DNA of 64,000 nucleotides from Mycolicibacterium fortuitum subsp. fortuitum (GCF_022179545.1 NZ_AP025518.1:4650001-4714000), one strand, 5' to 3'. Counted from the first letter of the stretch, positions 1 to 8,963 are shown. Numbers and translations are program-made. Notes: generated from the sequence alone by a model not told the origin.

Positions 1-1
1 G

Positions 2-1744
2 TTGTCAGCAGCGCTGGTGTACCAGCTCGCAGTGAGCGGCGCGGCCAAACTGATCGTCACCGCATCCGCGGAGGCACCCGGCGACGTGGCCGCGTTGTGG
101 GACGACCACTTGGTGAATCGGGTCGAGATGTCCCCGCCTGGCCACGACGACGCGCGGCTGGCCGATCAGGTGGCGACGTTTCTCGCCGACCTACCCGATC
201 ACGCCTCCGTGGTTTTGCGCCAGTTGGCGGTGCACGATCCGCTGCCGCTCGGCGTTCTCACCGAACTCACGAGTGCCGATGCCGTACAGGCGGCCCGACG
301 TTGCGGCGTGGTTCGCGTCGATGACGGCCTGGTGCACTGCGCGCATCCGCTGTTTTTGAGCACCATTCGGGCCGCTGTGGGCGGACCGGATCTGCGCCGG
401 CTGCGCAATGCAGTGGTCGAGCGCCTGTCAGCGGCGCCGCAACCGGGAGTGGTCGACCGGCTACGGGTGGCGGTAATGGCATTGGACAGCGACGTCGCCC
501 TGCCCCCGGACGAACTCGTCGCGGCGGCCGGGGAGGCGCTGCGGTTGGGCGACCTGGAATTGAGCGAACGGCTCGCGCGGGCCGCGACGATGCCCGCCGG
601 TTCGGATTTCACCGGACTGCTCACCCTGGCATACGCCTTGGCCTGGCAGGGCCGCGGCCGTGAGGCCGATACCGTGCTGGGCCAGATCGAACCGGCCGGC
701 CTGACTGAGGACCAACTGATGGCGTGGGCGCTGCCGCAGGCGGCCAATCAGTTCTGGATGCTGTCGGAACCCGAGCGCGCCACGGCCTTCCTCAAGGCCA
801 TCCGTCAGCGGGTGGCTACGCCGAGGGCGCAGACCACACTCGACGCCCTGGCAGCCACCTTTGCAATGAATGCCGGTGCGCCACAACGAGCTTTGGGTCT
901 GGCCCTGGAGGTGCTGGCCGCGCCCGCAGCCGACGACACCGCGGTGGGCTGGGCAGCCTCCACGGCGGCGTTGAGTTGTGCACGGCTGGGCGCCTTCGAC
1001 CGGGTGGACGCGATGGCCGAGCGTGCACTGGCGGCAGGGCATCCCGGCCTGTTGCGGTTCACCAGCGGGTTCGGCCAAACCACAGCACTACTGATGACCG
1101 GCCGGCTGGCCCAGGCGGAGGAACTGGCCCAGCGCATCACCGATTTCACCCAGATGCTGCAGCCCGGCCGCGCCGTCGGCGAGGTGCTGATGGCCGACGT
1201 GCTGCTGGTCCGCGGCCAGTTCGATCAGGCGATCGCCTTGTTACGCAAGGCAACCGCCACGTTGGCACCGACGGGATACTCGTGGGGTCCGCTGGCCTGG
1301 ATGTTGTTGGCCCAGGCACTCGGTCAACGGGGCATGCCCGTCGAAGCCGGAAAGGCCCTGTCGCGCGCAGAAGCCCGGCACGGGCTCAAGTCGATGCTGT
1401 TCGCGCCAGAGTTGGCCTTGGCCCGGGCCTGGACATGTTCTGCCCGTAAGGATTCCGTGGGCGCGGTGACCGCCGCCCGCGAGGCCGCCAAGGCCGCTGA
1501 GCGGGGTGAGCAATCCGCCGTGATGCTCCGCGCCTTGCATGACAGCGTGCGCTTGGGAGATGCCCGCGCTGTCGATGCCCTGGCGCGAGTGGACCTGGAT
1601 TGCGTGTTCGCGCAACTGACGTCGGACCATGCCCGCGCGCTGGCGACCGGGAACGGCACGGGTCTGGCCGGCGTCGCATCCCGCTATCGCGATATCGGCA
1701 TGTTCGCAGCCGCCGAGGACGCCGACCGTCAGGCGACTGCGTGA
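2..1744 (+). CDS. MalT/LuxR-family ATPase regulator, 5' cut by window edge, no C-terminal HTH
   Basis: The frame is open from the window edge, so the true start and the N-terminal P-loop ATPase motifs lie outside. About 580 residues are visible. The first ~130 look like the end of a STAND/AAA ATPase module (a stretch around DLPDHASVVLRQLAV). The rest is an alanine/leucine-rich helical repeat region like the sensor arm of large mycobacterial LuxR regulators. Such proteins normally end in a LuxR helix-turn-helix beginning LTxRE. Here the frame stops at 1744 right after the helical region (AAAEDADRQATA) and no HTH is found in any frame before the next gene. It is therefore either a C-terminally truncated regulator or a family variant without DNA-binding capacity. 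The family assignment is inferred from overall composition and layout. Confidence 0.6.
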   Translation: MSAALVYQLAVSGAAKLIVTASAEAPGDVAALWDDHLVNRVEMSPPGHDDARLADQVATFLADLPDHASVVLRQLAVHDPLPLGVLTELTSADAVQAARRCGVVRVDDGLVHCAHPLFLSTIRAAVGGPDLRRLRNAVVERLSAAPQPGVVDRLRVAVMALDSDVALPPDELVAAAGEALRLGDLELSERLARAATMPAGSDFTGLLTLAYALAWQGRGREADTVLGQIEPAGLTEDQLMAWALPQAANQFWMLSEPERATAFLKAIRQRVATPRAQTTLDALAATFAMNAGAPQRALGLALEVLAAPAADDTAVGWAASTAALSCARLGAFDRVDAMAERALAAGHPGLLRFTSGFGQTTALLMTGRLAQAEELAQRITDFTQMLQPGRAVGEVLMADVLLVRGQFDQAIALLRKATATLAPTGYSWGPLAWMLLAQALGQRGMPVEAGKALSRAEARHGLKSMLFAPELALARAWTCSARKDSVGAVTAAREAAKAAERGEQSAVMLRALHDSVRLGDARAVDALARVDLDCVFAQLTSDHARALATGNGTGLAGVASRYRDIGMFAAAEDADRQATA

Positions 1745-1802
1745 GCAGATTCGAGGTGACGGGCTTCCGTCGTTCTCGAGTGAAAACGACGCAGAGCACC
1801 CA

Positions 1803-1818
1803 CCCGCGCCGGCAGTAG
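1803..1818. repeat. 16-bp direct repeat, copy 1
   Basis: The 16 bases CCCGCGCCGGCAGTAG occur here and again at 2725-2740, where they encode the last residues and the stop codon (PRRQ, TAG) of the EspC-like gene. The two copies bracket that gene. Confidence 0.7.
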
Positions 1819-1855
1819 AATGCGCAACTAGACCGCACGTTCTGCAGGGGGCTCG

Positions 1856-2740
1856 ATGAACCAGTTCGTCGCCGACACGGGCGCCATCAGCAAGTTGGGC
1901 AGCATCGTCGGCAATGTCAGTGAAGACATGAACAACTTCAAGAACACCTTCTCCGGGCCGTCGGACCTGGCATCCAGCCTCGGCCCCATCGCGTTCCCGG
2001 CGCTGAATGCGCACGGTGGCGCGATGTCATCACGGGACAGCGCCCTCGGTGCGACCCAGGTGGCCGCCGGGAGGATGTCCGAATTGCTCGGTCAGGCGTC
2101 GAAGGCCTACGAGCGCGGCGATCTGGCCGCCGCCGAGCGGCTCCAGGCCCAGGCCGATGCACTCGGCGGTTCTCGGTCTTCGGGATCTGGATCCGGTGGA
2201 GGCAGCGCTCCGGCGGCCGGCGGTGGCGGTGCCGACGGCGCAGGCCAGATGATGGGCCAGTTCAGCCAGATGGCCGGGCAGATGATGCAGTCGGTCACCC
2301 AGCCGCTGCAGGGCCTGACGCAGGCCATGACGCAGGTACCGCAGCAAGTCATGCAGGGCGTGCAGGGCATTGTCGAGGCCGCCACCCAGGCTGCCGGTGG
2401 CGGTGGCGATGCCGTCGCCACGGCGGCCGACGTCGGCGGCACAGGAGCCGAGGACGCCGTCAAGGCCAACGCCGCCGGTCACCACAGCCCTGGCGACGAC
2501 CAGGGCAACGGTGCCGGCGGCGGCCCCGCCGATCCGCACGACGGCAAGGACGACAAGACGGACGCCGAGCATCGCAAGCACGACAGCGAGCCCGACGCCC
2601 AGGCCGAGGTGGGCGCCAGCGCCCTTGGGTACAACGAGCAGCTGGGCAACCGGGCCTCTGCCGGTGTGCAGTCCGAAGACGGCTACGGCGTCGGCCCGGT
2701 ACCGACCCAGGTCCACAACATCAGCCCGCGCCGGCAGTAG
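1856..2740 (+). CDS. EspC-like type VII secretion candidate with Gly/Ala/Gln-rich tail
   Basis: A 294-residue protein. The first ~100 residues are a short helical domain of EspC/WXG100 size carrying YERGD (Y-x3-D), the type VII export signature, just before a helix rich in Ala, Glu and Gln. Residues ~105-135 are a Gly/Ser linker, ~136-180 a Met/Gln-rich amphipathic stretch, and ~190-294 a highly charged Asp/His/Lys tail. No Sec signal peptide is present, which fits ESX export. The ATG at 1856 follows AGGGGG, a good ribosome site. Its 3' end overlaps the convergent ABC-F gene by 20 bases. The role is not known; export by an ESX system is inferred from the motif and size. Confidence 0.6.
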   Translation: MNQFVADTGAISKLGSIVGNVSEDMNNFKNTFSGPSDLASSLGPIAFPALNAHGGAMSSRDSALGATQVAAGRMSELLGQASKAYERGDLAAAERLQAQADALGGSRSSGSGSGGGSAPAAGGGGADGAGQMMGQFSQMAGQMMQSVTQPLQGLTQAMTQVPQQVMQGVQGIVEAATQAAGGGGDAVATAADVGGTGAEDAVKANAAGHHSPGDDQGNGAGGGPADPHDGKDDKTDAEHRKHDSEPDAQAEVGASALGYNEQLGNRASAGVQSEDGYGVGPVPTQVHNISPRRQ

Positions 2741-4343
2741 CGCTCAGTTCGCCTCCGTCCAGCCGCAGCCAGCGGTCGATACCGATGGCCTCCAGGAACC
2801 GTTCGTCGTGGCTGACCACCACGAAAGCCCCCTGGTAGGCGTTCAGTGCCGATTCCAGTTGCCCCACGCTGACCAGATCGAGGTTGTTGGTCGGCTCGTC
2901 GAGAAGCAGTAGCTGGGGTGCGGGCTCGGCGTAGAGGACGCAGGCCAGCGTCGCCCGCAGCCGCTCGCCACCCGACAATGCCGACACCGGCAGGTGGATA
3001 CGGTCGCCACGAAAGAGGAACTGCGCCAACAGATGCATGCGCCGGGTGTGCGACAAACTCGGCGCGGCCTCCGCCAGGCTCTCGGCCACTGTGCGGTCCT
3101 CGGCCAAGAGATCCAACCGTTGCGACAAAGCGGCGATCCGCCCGTCGGCTCGTTGCACCGCGCCGGCGTCGGGCTCCAGTGCGCCGTCGACGATCCGCAA
3201 CAGAGTCGACTTGCCCGCCCCGTTGGGTCCGGTCAGGGCGATGCGCTCCGGACCGCGGATGGACAGGTCAATACCGTTGCCAGCGAACACCTTCCGACCG
3301 CCACGGCTGATCTGCAAGCCCTGCCCGGTGAAGACAGTGCGCCCGGCGGGGACCACGGTGTCCGGCAGGTCCAACGCGATCACCTTGTCCTCACGCAGCA
3401 TTCTCTCGGCCTCGTCGAGGCGAGTGCGCGCATCGTCGACCCGCTTGGTGTGTACATCGTCGGCGCGGGCCGCCGATTCCTGCGCATCGCGTTTGAGCTT
3501 GCCTGCCACGATCTTCGGCAGGCCGGCGTCCTTGAGGTTGCGCGCGGCGTTCGAGGAGCGTCGGGCCGCGCGTTCACGCGCCTCCTGCATCTGCCGCTTC
3601 TCACGCTTGAGCTGTTGTTCGGCGTTGCGGATGTTGCCCTCTGCCACCGCCTGCGCGGCTGCTACGGATTCCTGGTAGGCGGTGAAACTTCCTCCGTAGA
3701 AGATCATCTCACCGCGGTACAGCTCGGCGATCTGATCCATCCGGTCGAGCAACACCCGGTCATGGCTGACCACCAACAGGCAACCGGTGTAGCTGTCGAG
3801 CGCGTCGTACAGCCGGTGCCGCGCCTCGCTGTCGAGGTTGTTCGTGGGCTCGTCGAGCAGCAGCACGCTGGGGCGTTTGAGCAGTTGGGCAGCCAGGCCC
3901 AGCGATACCACTTCCCCGCCGGACAGCGTGCCCAGCCGGCGGTCCAGAACCAACTCGTGGAGGCCCAGCCGATCGAGCTGGGCCCGGGAGCGCTCCTCGA
4001 TATCCCAATCGTCGCCGATGGCGGTGAACACCTCCTCGCCGGCGTCACCGGCGGCCAGTGCCGCCAACGCGTCGAGCACGGGGGCCACCCCCAACACCGC
4101 AGCCACCGTGAGATCGGCGGTGAACGGCAGACTCTGGGGCAGGTAGCCCACGGTGCCGTCGACGCTCACCGAGCCTGCCGAGGGCTGGTACTCACCGGCG
4201 ATCAGCTTGAGCAGCGTGCTCTTTCCGGCGCCGTTGGGCGCAACCAGACCGGTACGGCCGGGCCCGACGGTGAACGACAGGTCCGAGAACAGCTCGACGT
4301 CATCGGGCCAGGCGAAAGACAAATGCGAACAGACAATAGACAT
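2721..4343 (-). CDS. ABC-F family ATPase (ribosome-associated, antibiotic-resistance type possible)
   Basis: A 540-residue protein with two ABC ATPase domains in one chain and no membrane segments, as in ABC-F proteins. Domain 1 has Walker A APNGAGKST, the LSGGE signature and LLLDEPTNNLD. Domain 2 has GPNGAGKST, LSGGE and LLLDEPTNNLD. They are joined by a long charged linker rich in Arg, Glu and Ala (about residues 220-320), the segment that reaches into the ribosome in this family. The ATG at 4343 is preferred over an in-frame codon 60 bases upstream because GGAG lies 8 bases before it and MSIVCSHLSF is a typical ABC-F beginning. ABC-F proteins act on ribosome-bound tRNA; some protect against antibiotics. 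Which type this is cannot be told here. Confidence 0.85.
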   Translation of the reverse strand: MSIVCSHLSFAWPDDVELFSDLSFTVGPGRTGLVAPNGAGKSTLLKLIAGEYQPSAGSVSVDGTVGYLPQSLPFTADLTVAAVLGVAPVLDALAALAAGDAGEEVFTAIGDDWDIEERSRAQLDRLGLHELVLDRRLGTLSGGEVVSLGLAAQLLKRPSVLLLDEPTNNLDSEARHRLYDALDSYTGCLLVVSHDRVLLDRMDQIAELYRGEMIFYGGSFTAYQESVAAAQAVAEGNIRNAEQQLKREKRQMQEARERAARRSSNAARNLKDAGLPKIVAGKLKRDAQESAARADDVHTKRVDDARTRLDEAERMLREDKVIALDLPDTVVPAGRTVFTGQGLQISRGGRKVFAGNGIDLSIRGPERIALTGPNGAGKSTLLRIVDGALEPDAGAVQRADGRIAALSQRLDLLAEDRTVAESLAEAAPSLSHTRRMHLLAQFLFRGDRIHLPVSALSGGERLRATLACVLYAEPAPQLLLLDEPTNNLDLVSVGQLESALNAYQGAFVVVSHDERFLEAIGIDRWLRLDGGELSATAGAG

Positions 4344-4512
4344 GCTGGTACTCCAAGGTGATGCGGGCAGCAGACACCGCATTGAGGGACAGGAACGAAT
4401 CAACTCGCGGGATCACCCGGAGAGGTCGTCGTCTCCCAGCATGTTTTCGGCCCACCTCGGTCGACAGCAGATGCGGTACCCATAGTACGCACGGATGCAA
4501 CCGATTTAGGGT
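4344..4512 (-). promoter_or_regulatory. Leader region of the ABC-F gene with possible upstream ORF
   Basis: About 160 bases separate the ABC-F start from the S4 gene. On the minus strand TACTAT (around 4480-4486) could be a -10 box. An ATG at 4500 opens a 66-codon frame that runs through the ABC-F start in another phase. A small stem (GGAGA at 4419-4423 paired with TCTCC at 4432-4436) lies within the leader. ABC-F and other ribosome-targeting resistance genes often carry attenuating leaders; whether this one works that way is inference. Confidence 0.3.
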
Positions 4513-4878
4513 TCAGAATGTTCCGCGCAACCGATCCAGTTGTCGCCGTTCACGTTTCGTGGGCCGTCCGGCCCCCCTATCACGGACCGGCGTTGACGCC
4601 AGGATCTCCTTGGGCGGCGGTGGCGGGCTGCGGTCGATCATGCACTCCGACGCGACGGCGGCGCCGACCCTCTTGGCGATCGGGCGGATGACCTCCACGA
4701 CCCGTTCCCGCCCGTCCAGCCGGACGCGGACCTCGTCACCGGGGCTCACGTGTTGTGCCGGTTTGGCCGGCACGTTGTTGACCCTCACATGGCCGCCCCG
4801 ACAGGCGGCAGCGGCCGCCGACCGGGTCTTGGTGATGCGCACGGCCCAGATCCAGCTGTCGACGCGGACGGTACTCAC
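4513..4878 (-). CDS. S4-domain RNA-binding protein (HslR/Hsp15-like)
   Basis: A 121-residue protein. The first ~70 residues form an S4 fold ([20 protein letters not shown], then a GHVRVNN stretch and PGDEVRV), the RNA-binding module of heat-shock protein 15. The C-terminal ~45 residues are Pro- and Arg-rich and end in [15 protein letters not shown], as in actinobacterial members. Hsp15 binds stalled 50S subunits with attached nascent chains; the mycobacterial role is inferred from that. The ATG overlaps the stop of dapE by four bases (ATGA), so the two are translationally coupled. Confidence 0.8.
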   Translation of the reverse strand: MSTVRVDSWIWAVRITKTRSAAAAACRGGHVRVNNVPAKPAQHVSPGDEVRVRLDGRERVVEVIRPIAKRVGAAVASECMIDRSPPPPPKEILASTPVRDRGAGRPTKRERRQLDRLRGTF

Positions 4879-5939
4879 GTCAGATAGCGCCTCAGCATGT
4901 CGGTGACGGCGGTGATCTGGGCGACCTCGACACGTTCGTCGACCTTGTGGGCCAGGTTGGGGTCACCGGGCCCGTAGTTCACGGCGGGGATCCCCAGGGC
5001 GGCGAACCGCGACACATCCGTCCAGCCGTACTTGGCGCGGACGGCTCCCCCGGCGGCGGCCACCAGCGCGGCGGCCGCCGGCTTCGCCAGACCCGGCAGG
5101 GCACCTGCCGCCGCGTCGGTCAGGACGATGGAGACGTCGAGCCCGTCGAACACCTCGTGCACGTGGGCCACCGCCTGCTCGACGCTGCGGTCCGGGGCGA
5201 ACCGGAAGTTGACGGTCACCGAGGCCGCGTCGGGAATGACGTTGCCGGCGATGCCGCCGTCGATGCGGACCGCGGACAGGCCTTCCCGGTAGACGCACCC
5301 GTCGATGTCTACGCTGCGGGGCTCATACGCCGTGAGCCGGTCGAGCACGGCACCGAGTTTGTGAATCGCGTTGTCGCCCAGCCAGGACCGCGCCGAGTGC
5401 GCGCGGGTGCCGGCAGCGCTGACGACAACGCGGATGGTGCCCTGACAGCCCGCCTCGATATAGCCGCCCGACGGTTCACCGAGAATCGCGACGTCAGCGG
5501 TCAGCCAGTCCGGCAGTTCGCGTTCGATGCGGCCGAGCCCGTTGGCGCTGGACTCGATCTCTTCGCAGTCGTACATCACCAGGGTGATGTCATGACTGGG
5601 CTCGGTGATGGTGGCCGCCAGGTGCAGGAACACGGCGTCACCCGACTTCATGTCCGACGTGCCGCAACCCCACAACTCACCGTCGGCGATGTGGCTCGGC
5701 AGGTTCTCGGCGGCGGGCACGGTGTCGATGTGTCCGGCCAGCATCACGCGGGACGAACGCCCCAGGTGGGTGCGGGCCAGCACAGCGTCGCCGTTGCGGA
5801 TCACCTCGAACCACGGTGCCTGCGCACGCAGGGCGGCCTCGATCTCGTCGGCGATGAGTTGTTCATGGCGTGATTCGCTGGGGATGTCCACCAAAGCAGC
5901 GGTCAGCGCGATCGGATCGGCACGCAGGTCTAGCCCCAT
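4875..5939 (-). CDS. dapE: Succinyl-diaminopimelate desuccinylase
   Basis: A 354-residue M20-family metallopeptidase that hydrolyses N-succinyl-LL-DAP to LL-DAP and succinate in lysine and peptidoglycan precursor synthesis. Zinc-site residues are visible in GHIDTVP (His70, Asp72), GTSDMKSG (Asp96) and the catalytic pair DCEE (Glu126, Glu127). Length fits actinobacterial DapE. It is divergent from dapD across 34 bases, the same arrangement as Rv1201c/Rv1202, and is coupled downstream to the S4 gene. The gene and its context leave little doubt. Confidence 0.95.
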   Translation of the reverse strand: MGLDLRADPIALTAALVDIPSESRHEQLIADEIEAALRAQAPWFEVIRNGDAVLARTHLGRSSRVMLAGHIDTVPAAENLPSHIADGELWGCGTSDMKSGDAVFLHLAATITEPSHDITLVMYDCEEIESSANGLGRIERELPDWLTADVAILGEPSGGYIEAGCQGTIRVVVSAAGTRAHSARSWLGDNAIHKLGAVLDRLTAYEPRSVDIDGCVYREGLSAVRIDGGIAGNVIPDAASVTVNFRFAPDRSVEQAVAHVHEVFDGLDVSIVLTDAAAGALPGLAKPAAAALVAAAGGAVRAKYGWTDVSRFAALGIPAVNYGPGDPNLAHKVDERVEVAQITAVTDMLRRYLT

Positions 5940-5973
5940 GGTGTCCGAGGCTAGTCCAGTAACCTAGGCCAAC

Positions 5974-6918
5974 GTGACTGCAGCATCTGGCGTCGGCCTG
6001 GCCACCATCACCGCCGACGGGACCGTCCTGGACACCTGGTTTCCCGCCCCTGAGCTGAGCGCCTCCGGTGAGGCCGGCACGGTGAAGCTGACGGGCGGTG
6101 ATGTTCCTGCCGAGTTCTCCGACGTGATCGGCTCCGACGCCGACCGCGGCGTCGAGGTGGTGGCGGTGCGCACCACGATCACCGACCTCGCGGACAAGCC
6201 GGCCGATACGCACGACGTGTGGCTGCGGCTGCACCTGCTTTCCCACCGGCTGACCAAGCCGCACGAGGCCAACCTCGACGGCATCTTCGGCCTTCTGACC
6301 AACGTGGTGTGGACGAACTTCGGGCCGTGCGCGGTCGAAGGCTTCGAGACGGTGCGCGCCAAGCTGCGGCGTCGCGGGGCCGTCGCGGTCTACGGCGTCG
6401 ACAAGTTCCCCCGAATGGTCGACTACGTCCTGCCGTCGGGTGTCCGGATCGCCGATGCCGACCGCGTCCGCCTCGGTGCACACCTGGCCGCGGGCACGAC
6501 GGTCATGCACGAGGGCTTCGTGAACTTCAACGCCGGCACGCTGGGTACCTCGATGGTGGAGGGCCGCATCTCGGCCGGTGTCGTGGTCGACGACGGCTCC
6601 GACGTCGGTGGCGGTGCGTCGATCATGGGCACGCTCTCCGGCGGTGGCAAAGAGGTGATCTCGGTGGGCAAGCGCTGCCTGCTGGGGGCCAACTCTGGCC
6701 TCGGCATCTCACTGGGCGACGATTGCGTGGTCGAGGCCGGGCTCTACGTCACCGGCGGCACCAAGGTCACCACGGCCGACGGGCAGACCACCAAGGCCGT
6801 CGAACTCTCCGGCGCCAACAACCTGCTGTTCCGCCGCAACTCACTGTCGGGCGCGGTCGAGGTGGTCAAGCGTGACGGCACCGGCATCACCCTCAACGAG
6901 GCACTGCACGCCAACTAG
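5974..6918 (+). CDS. dapD: Tetrahydrodipicolinate N-succinyltransferase
   Basis: A 314-residue protein of the mycobacterial DapD type, which succinylates tetrahydrodipicolinate using succinyl-CoA. The N-terminal half is the actinobacterial DapD domain; residues ~150-260 form a left-handed beta-helix of hexapeptide repeats (for example [20 protein letters not shown]). The start is GTG at 5974, only 34 bases from the dapE start, with no clear Shine-Dalgarno sequence, so the transcript may have a very short leader. Product feeds DapC (present at 22844) and then DapE (adjacent). Confidence 0.95.
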   Translation: MTAASGVGLATITADGTVLDTWFPAPELSASGEAGTVKLTGGDVPAEFSDVIGSDADRGVEVVAVRTTITDLADKPADTHDVWLRLHLLSHRLTKPHEANLDGIFGLLTNVVWTNFGPCAVEGFETVRAKLRRRGAVAVYGVDKFPRMVDYVLPSGVRIADADRVRLGAHLAAGTTVMHEGFVNFNAGTLGTSMVEGRISAGVVVDDGSDVGGGASIMGTLSGGGKEVISVGKRCLLGANSGLGISLGDDCVVEAGLYVTGGTKVTTADGQTTKAVELSGANNLLFRRNSLSGAVEVVKRDGTGITLNEALHAN

Positions 6919-6934
6919 TTTTCCGCCGTCCAAC

Positions 6935-6981
6935 GTCGGCTTGCGTGTCAAAAATTGCGAATTGATGACACCCAAGCCGAC
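6935..6981. terminator. Long hairpin after dapD
   Basis: Arms at 6935-6950 and 6966-6981 pair at 15 of 16 positions around a 15-base A+T-rich loop that itself contains AATTGCGAATT. It lies 16 bases past the dapD stop. There is no U-tract, as is usual for mycobacterial terminators; a stable mRNA 3' end or a mobile repeat are alternatives. Confidence 0.55.
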
Positions 6982-7031
6982 ATTCGGCAACCGGCCGCAG
7001 TTCACGCCCGCCAGCAGCTAGCCTCATATGC

Positions 7032-7130
7032 ATGAGTAGCGATACGAACACTCAATCGAGCTGCGGCAACCCGAACTGTACGTGCGAGAACTGCCAGTGC
7101 GGCGCTGACTGCAAGTGCGGTTCGGAGTAA
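7032..7130 (+). CDS. Metallothionein-like 32-residue cysteine-rich protein
   Basis: The ATG at 7032 opens a 32-codon frame ending in TAA at 7130. Seven of the residues are Cys (positions 11, 16, 18, 21, 23, 27, 29), arranged as CGNPNC-TC-ENCQC-GADCKCG with four CxC or CxxC spacings. There are no aromatic residues and no His. This is the composition of a small metallothionein binding Cu(I) or Zn(II) in the cytoplasm. It does not match the MymT pattern I know from M. tuberculosis. No strong ribosome site is visible, so leaderless or short-leader translation is likely. It sits between dapD and the 139-bp repeat. Confidence 0.65.
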   Translation: MSSDTNTQSSCGNPNCTCENCQCGADCKCGSE

Positions 7131-7132
7131 CC

Positions 7133-7271
7133 GCTCAACTCAGGTGCAGGGCACCCCGTGCGGGCCACCGATCCAGTGGCCTGGCGGGGACTGCCACGGG
7201 CACCACTTCTTGACCTGCCCGGGAGCACCCCAATTGGGGCCTGGGTTCCAATCCACCCAACCCGGCCCCGG
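7133..7271. repeat. 139-bp perfect direct repeat, copy 1 (partial copy of secreted-protein gene)
   Basis: Bases 7133-7271 are identical to 11071-11209. On the minus strand they encode the last ~44 residues of the small secreted protein whose complete gene is at 11078-11332. The similarity ends abruptly at 7272: the frame goes on for about 23 unrelated codons to a stop and has no signal peptide. This copy is therefore a gene fragment at the outer edge of the islet. Confidence 0.95.
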
Positions 7272-7605
7272 CGCGAACTCCAATCCAGGAGACTCTGGGT
7301 CCCTGGCAATCCATGCTGACCCGGTATCGACACTTGATCCCTACCGTCCTCGCGCATGGCCTAGCGATGGTCCATTCAACTGGCGAAGTTCAAACGCGAC
7401 CTGGCCGAAACGTACGTAGCCATCGGCAGCGCGCTACTCAAGGACGTATCGCCGTGCGAAGTCGCCCCCTGGCCCTGAGCTGCTGATCACGTGAGCCCCA
7501 CGGCGGCACACCGAACGCCCCCTGGATCAGTGGAAACCCTGCTTCTCGAAGTTCGCGTCGAGAGAGAGCAAACGCCGGGATACACTGAAACAAAGGGGGG
7601 TATCG
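7272..7605. other. Intergenic region ahead of the islet operon
   Basis: These 334 bases hold no convincing gene. A plus-strand run ending at a stop near 7482 has a protein-like composition (QLAKFKRDLAETYVAIGSAL) but no start, so it may be a remnant. At the right end TACACT (7581-7586) is a plausible -10 box. AAGGGGGG (7593-7600) is a strong ribosome site for the GTG at 7606. Confidence 0.5.
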
Positions 7606-8604
7606 GTGAGTATTGCCAAGCATCTCTTCGACATCAGCAATGGCATCAGGAGCGGTATCAGTGACGTTCCGAGCCTATTAACCAACATCGTCGAGCTTGA
7701 TGTTCACGGTACGATCACTGACGGTCGCAAGGTTATCGGAGACGTTGGGGACGTCCTGAACGGCGCGGCCGGGCTCGGTGTCGAACTGGGCTCTGCTCCG
7801 ATCAAATATGCGGGCAGCCTTGGGAAGTGGGCAGATTCTCCGGTCCTATCAGCGGCACAACTCATGATTGAAGGCGAAAAGAAGCTCACGGGAACCGGCG
7901 ATATCGAAGCGGGAGCCGAATACGCTGACTCGGCGATAAAATTGGAGGAAGCCGTCCTCACCTTGATCAGGGCTGATTTGGACAGAACTGGGTGGGATGG
8001 ACTTGCTGCGGATGCATATGACGAGATGAGCCAATCACATCGCCGTCTTGTATCTAGAGTTTCAGTAGCGGATTCGAACATAAGTAAGGTGCTCAAGGAA
8101 GAAGCAGAGCAGGTACGACAAACCCGCGAAGTTCTCGATACTACGTCACAAATGCTATACGATTACGGGCTCGCAACGAGGGCACTCCTCGCCTTACCAG
8201 GTGCTAATGCGGCAAAGATTCTTCTCGCCGATCGAGCCGCGGCAAGTGCGGCACTTGCCACCACTACACTCCGCATGCTAATGATGGCGAGCGATGCAAG
8301 TGGTCATGGTTCATACATTCGCAACATGTCTAATCATTACGAGAAAGCAAAGGAAGACACGTCGGGAAATGCGGGCGGGTGTGGCCCATTCGTAGATCCA
8401 AAATACGACCAGAAAGAAAATCTTCCTACCCGCGCTAAAGAGGGTTCCCCATACACGCCGCGGCAAGAACATCACGTCTACGGACCGCCAGCCGTCCCGC
8501 TGCCCGTCGAGACGCAAGCCCCGCAAACACACGACCTACCAGCAGATTTGCCGGTGCCGCATATCACCCCGCCACTTCGCCCCCCCGCTGGGCTTCCCAA
8601 GTAG
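7606..8604 (+). CDS. EspA/EspE-like type VII secretion substrate
   Basis: A 332-residue protein, GTG start behind AAGGGGGG. Residues ~30-110 are predicted helical, then GWDGLAADAYDEM (Trp130-Asp131-Gly132) gives the W-x-G turn followed by an Ala/Tyr helix seen in EspA/EspE and WXG100 proteins. A second long helix follows (150-230). The last ~90 residues are proline-rich and unstructured (PPAVPLPVETQAP, PHITPPLRPPAGLP). No Sec signal. Known EspA and EspE are ESX-1 substrates encoded just before EspC/EspF and EspD/EspH; the next two genes match that order. EspA-family assignment rests on motif, size and neighbours; sequence identity is probably low. Confidence 0.7.
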   Translation: MSIAKHLFDISNGIRSGISDVPSLLTNIVELDVHGTITDGRKVIGDVGDVLNGAAGLGVELGSAPIKYAGSLGKWADSPVLSAAQLMIEGEKKLTGTGDIEAGAEYADSAIKLEEAVLTLIRADLDRTGWDGLAADAYDEMSQSHRRLVSRVSVADSNISKVLKEEAEQVRQTREVLDTTSQMLYDYGLATRALLALPGANAAKILLADRAAASAALATTTLRMLMMASDASGHGSYIRNMSNHYEKAKEDTSGNAGGCGPFVDPKYDQKENLPTRAKEGSPYTPRQEHHVYGPPAVPLPVETQAPQTHDLPADLPVPHITPPLRPPAGLPK

Positions 8605-8633
8605 ATATACAGCCAAAGAAGGTTAGGTGACCT

Positions 8634-8963
8634 GTGTCCAACCTGGAATTGAACCTGAAAGTACTCACTGACTATTTAGGAGAGCTCGGAGTCCAGCATG
8701 AGAAGGCCACGGACCTCATAACCGGGGCAAATCGCTCCGTCGCCGATATCGTCTCCAAGATCGAACGCACACATGGCCTAATATGCTGGTCGACGATCCA
8801 GGCATTGTCAGGTGGCGAGCCTCGTAAAGTTGCTGGAGAGACTATTGGTAAAGTGTCAGCAGAGTTCACTGAGAAGCTGGGCCGAGCTGCGACCAATTAC
8901 AACGATGTTGATTACCGTGAAGGTAGATCAATTGGCGCTGCTGGAACAGCGTGTCAGACTTAG
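8634..8963 (+). CDS. EspC/EspF-like ESX secretion-associated protein
   Basis: A 109-residue protein with the EspC/EspF (DUF2580) layout: N-terminal VLTDYLGEL and QHEKATDLI helix, then ERTHGLIC (residues 44-51; THG is a family hallmark), a second helix (AGETIGKVSAEFTEKLGRAA) and NYNDVDYREG with Tyr89-x3-Asp93, the C-terminal type VII export motif. It starts at a GTG 29 bases after the upstream stop, with GAAGG and AGGTGA upstream. EspC and EspF are co-secreted with EspA and EspE, and the preceding gene would be the partner. This is the most confident identification in the islet. Confidence 0.82.
   Translation: MSNLELNLKVLTDYLGELGVQHEKATDLITGANRSVADIVSKIERTHGLICWSTIQALSGGEPRKVAGETIGKVSAEFTEKLGRAATNYNDVDYREGRSIGAAGTACQT

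Noticed and set aside
7368..7484. Short gene in the gap before the islet operon
   Set aside because: The stretch has no start codon in frame and no ribosome site; at best a remnant.
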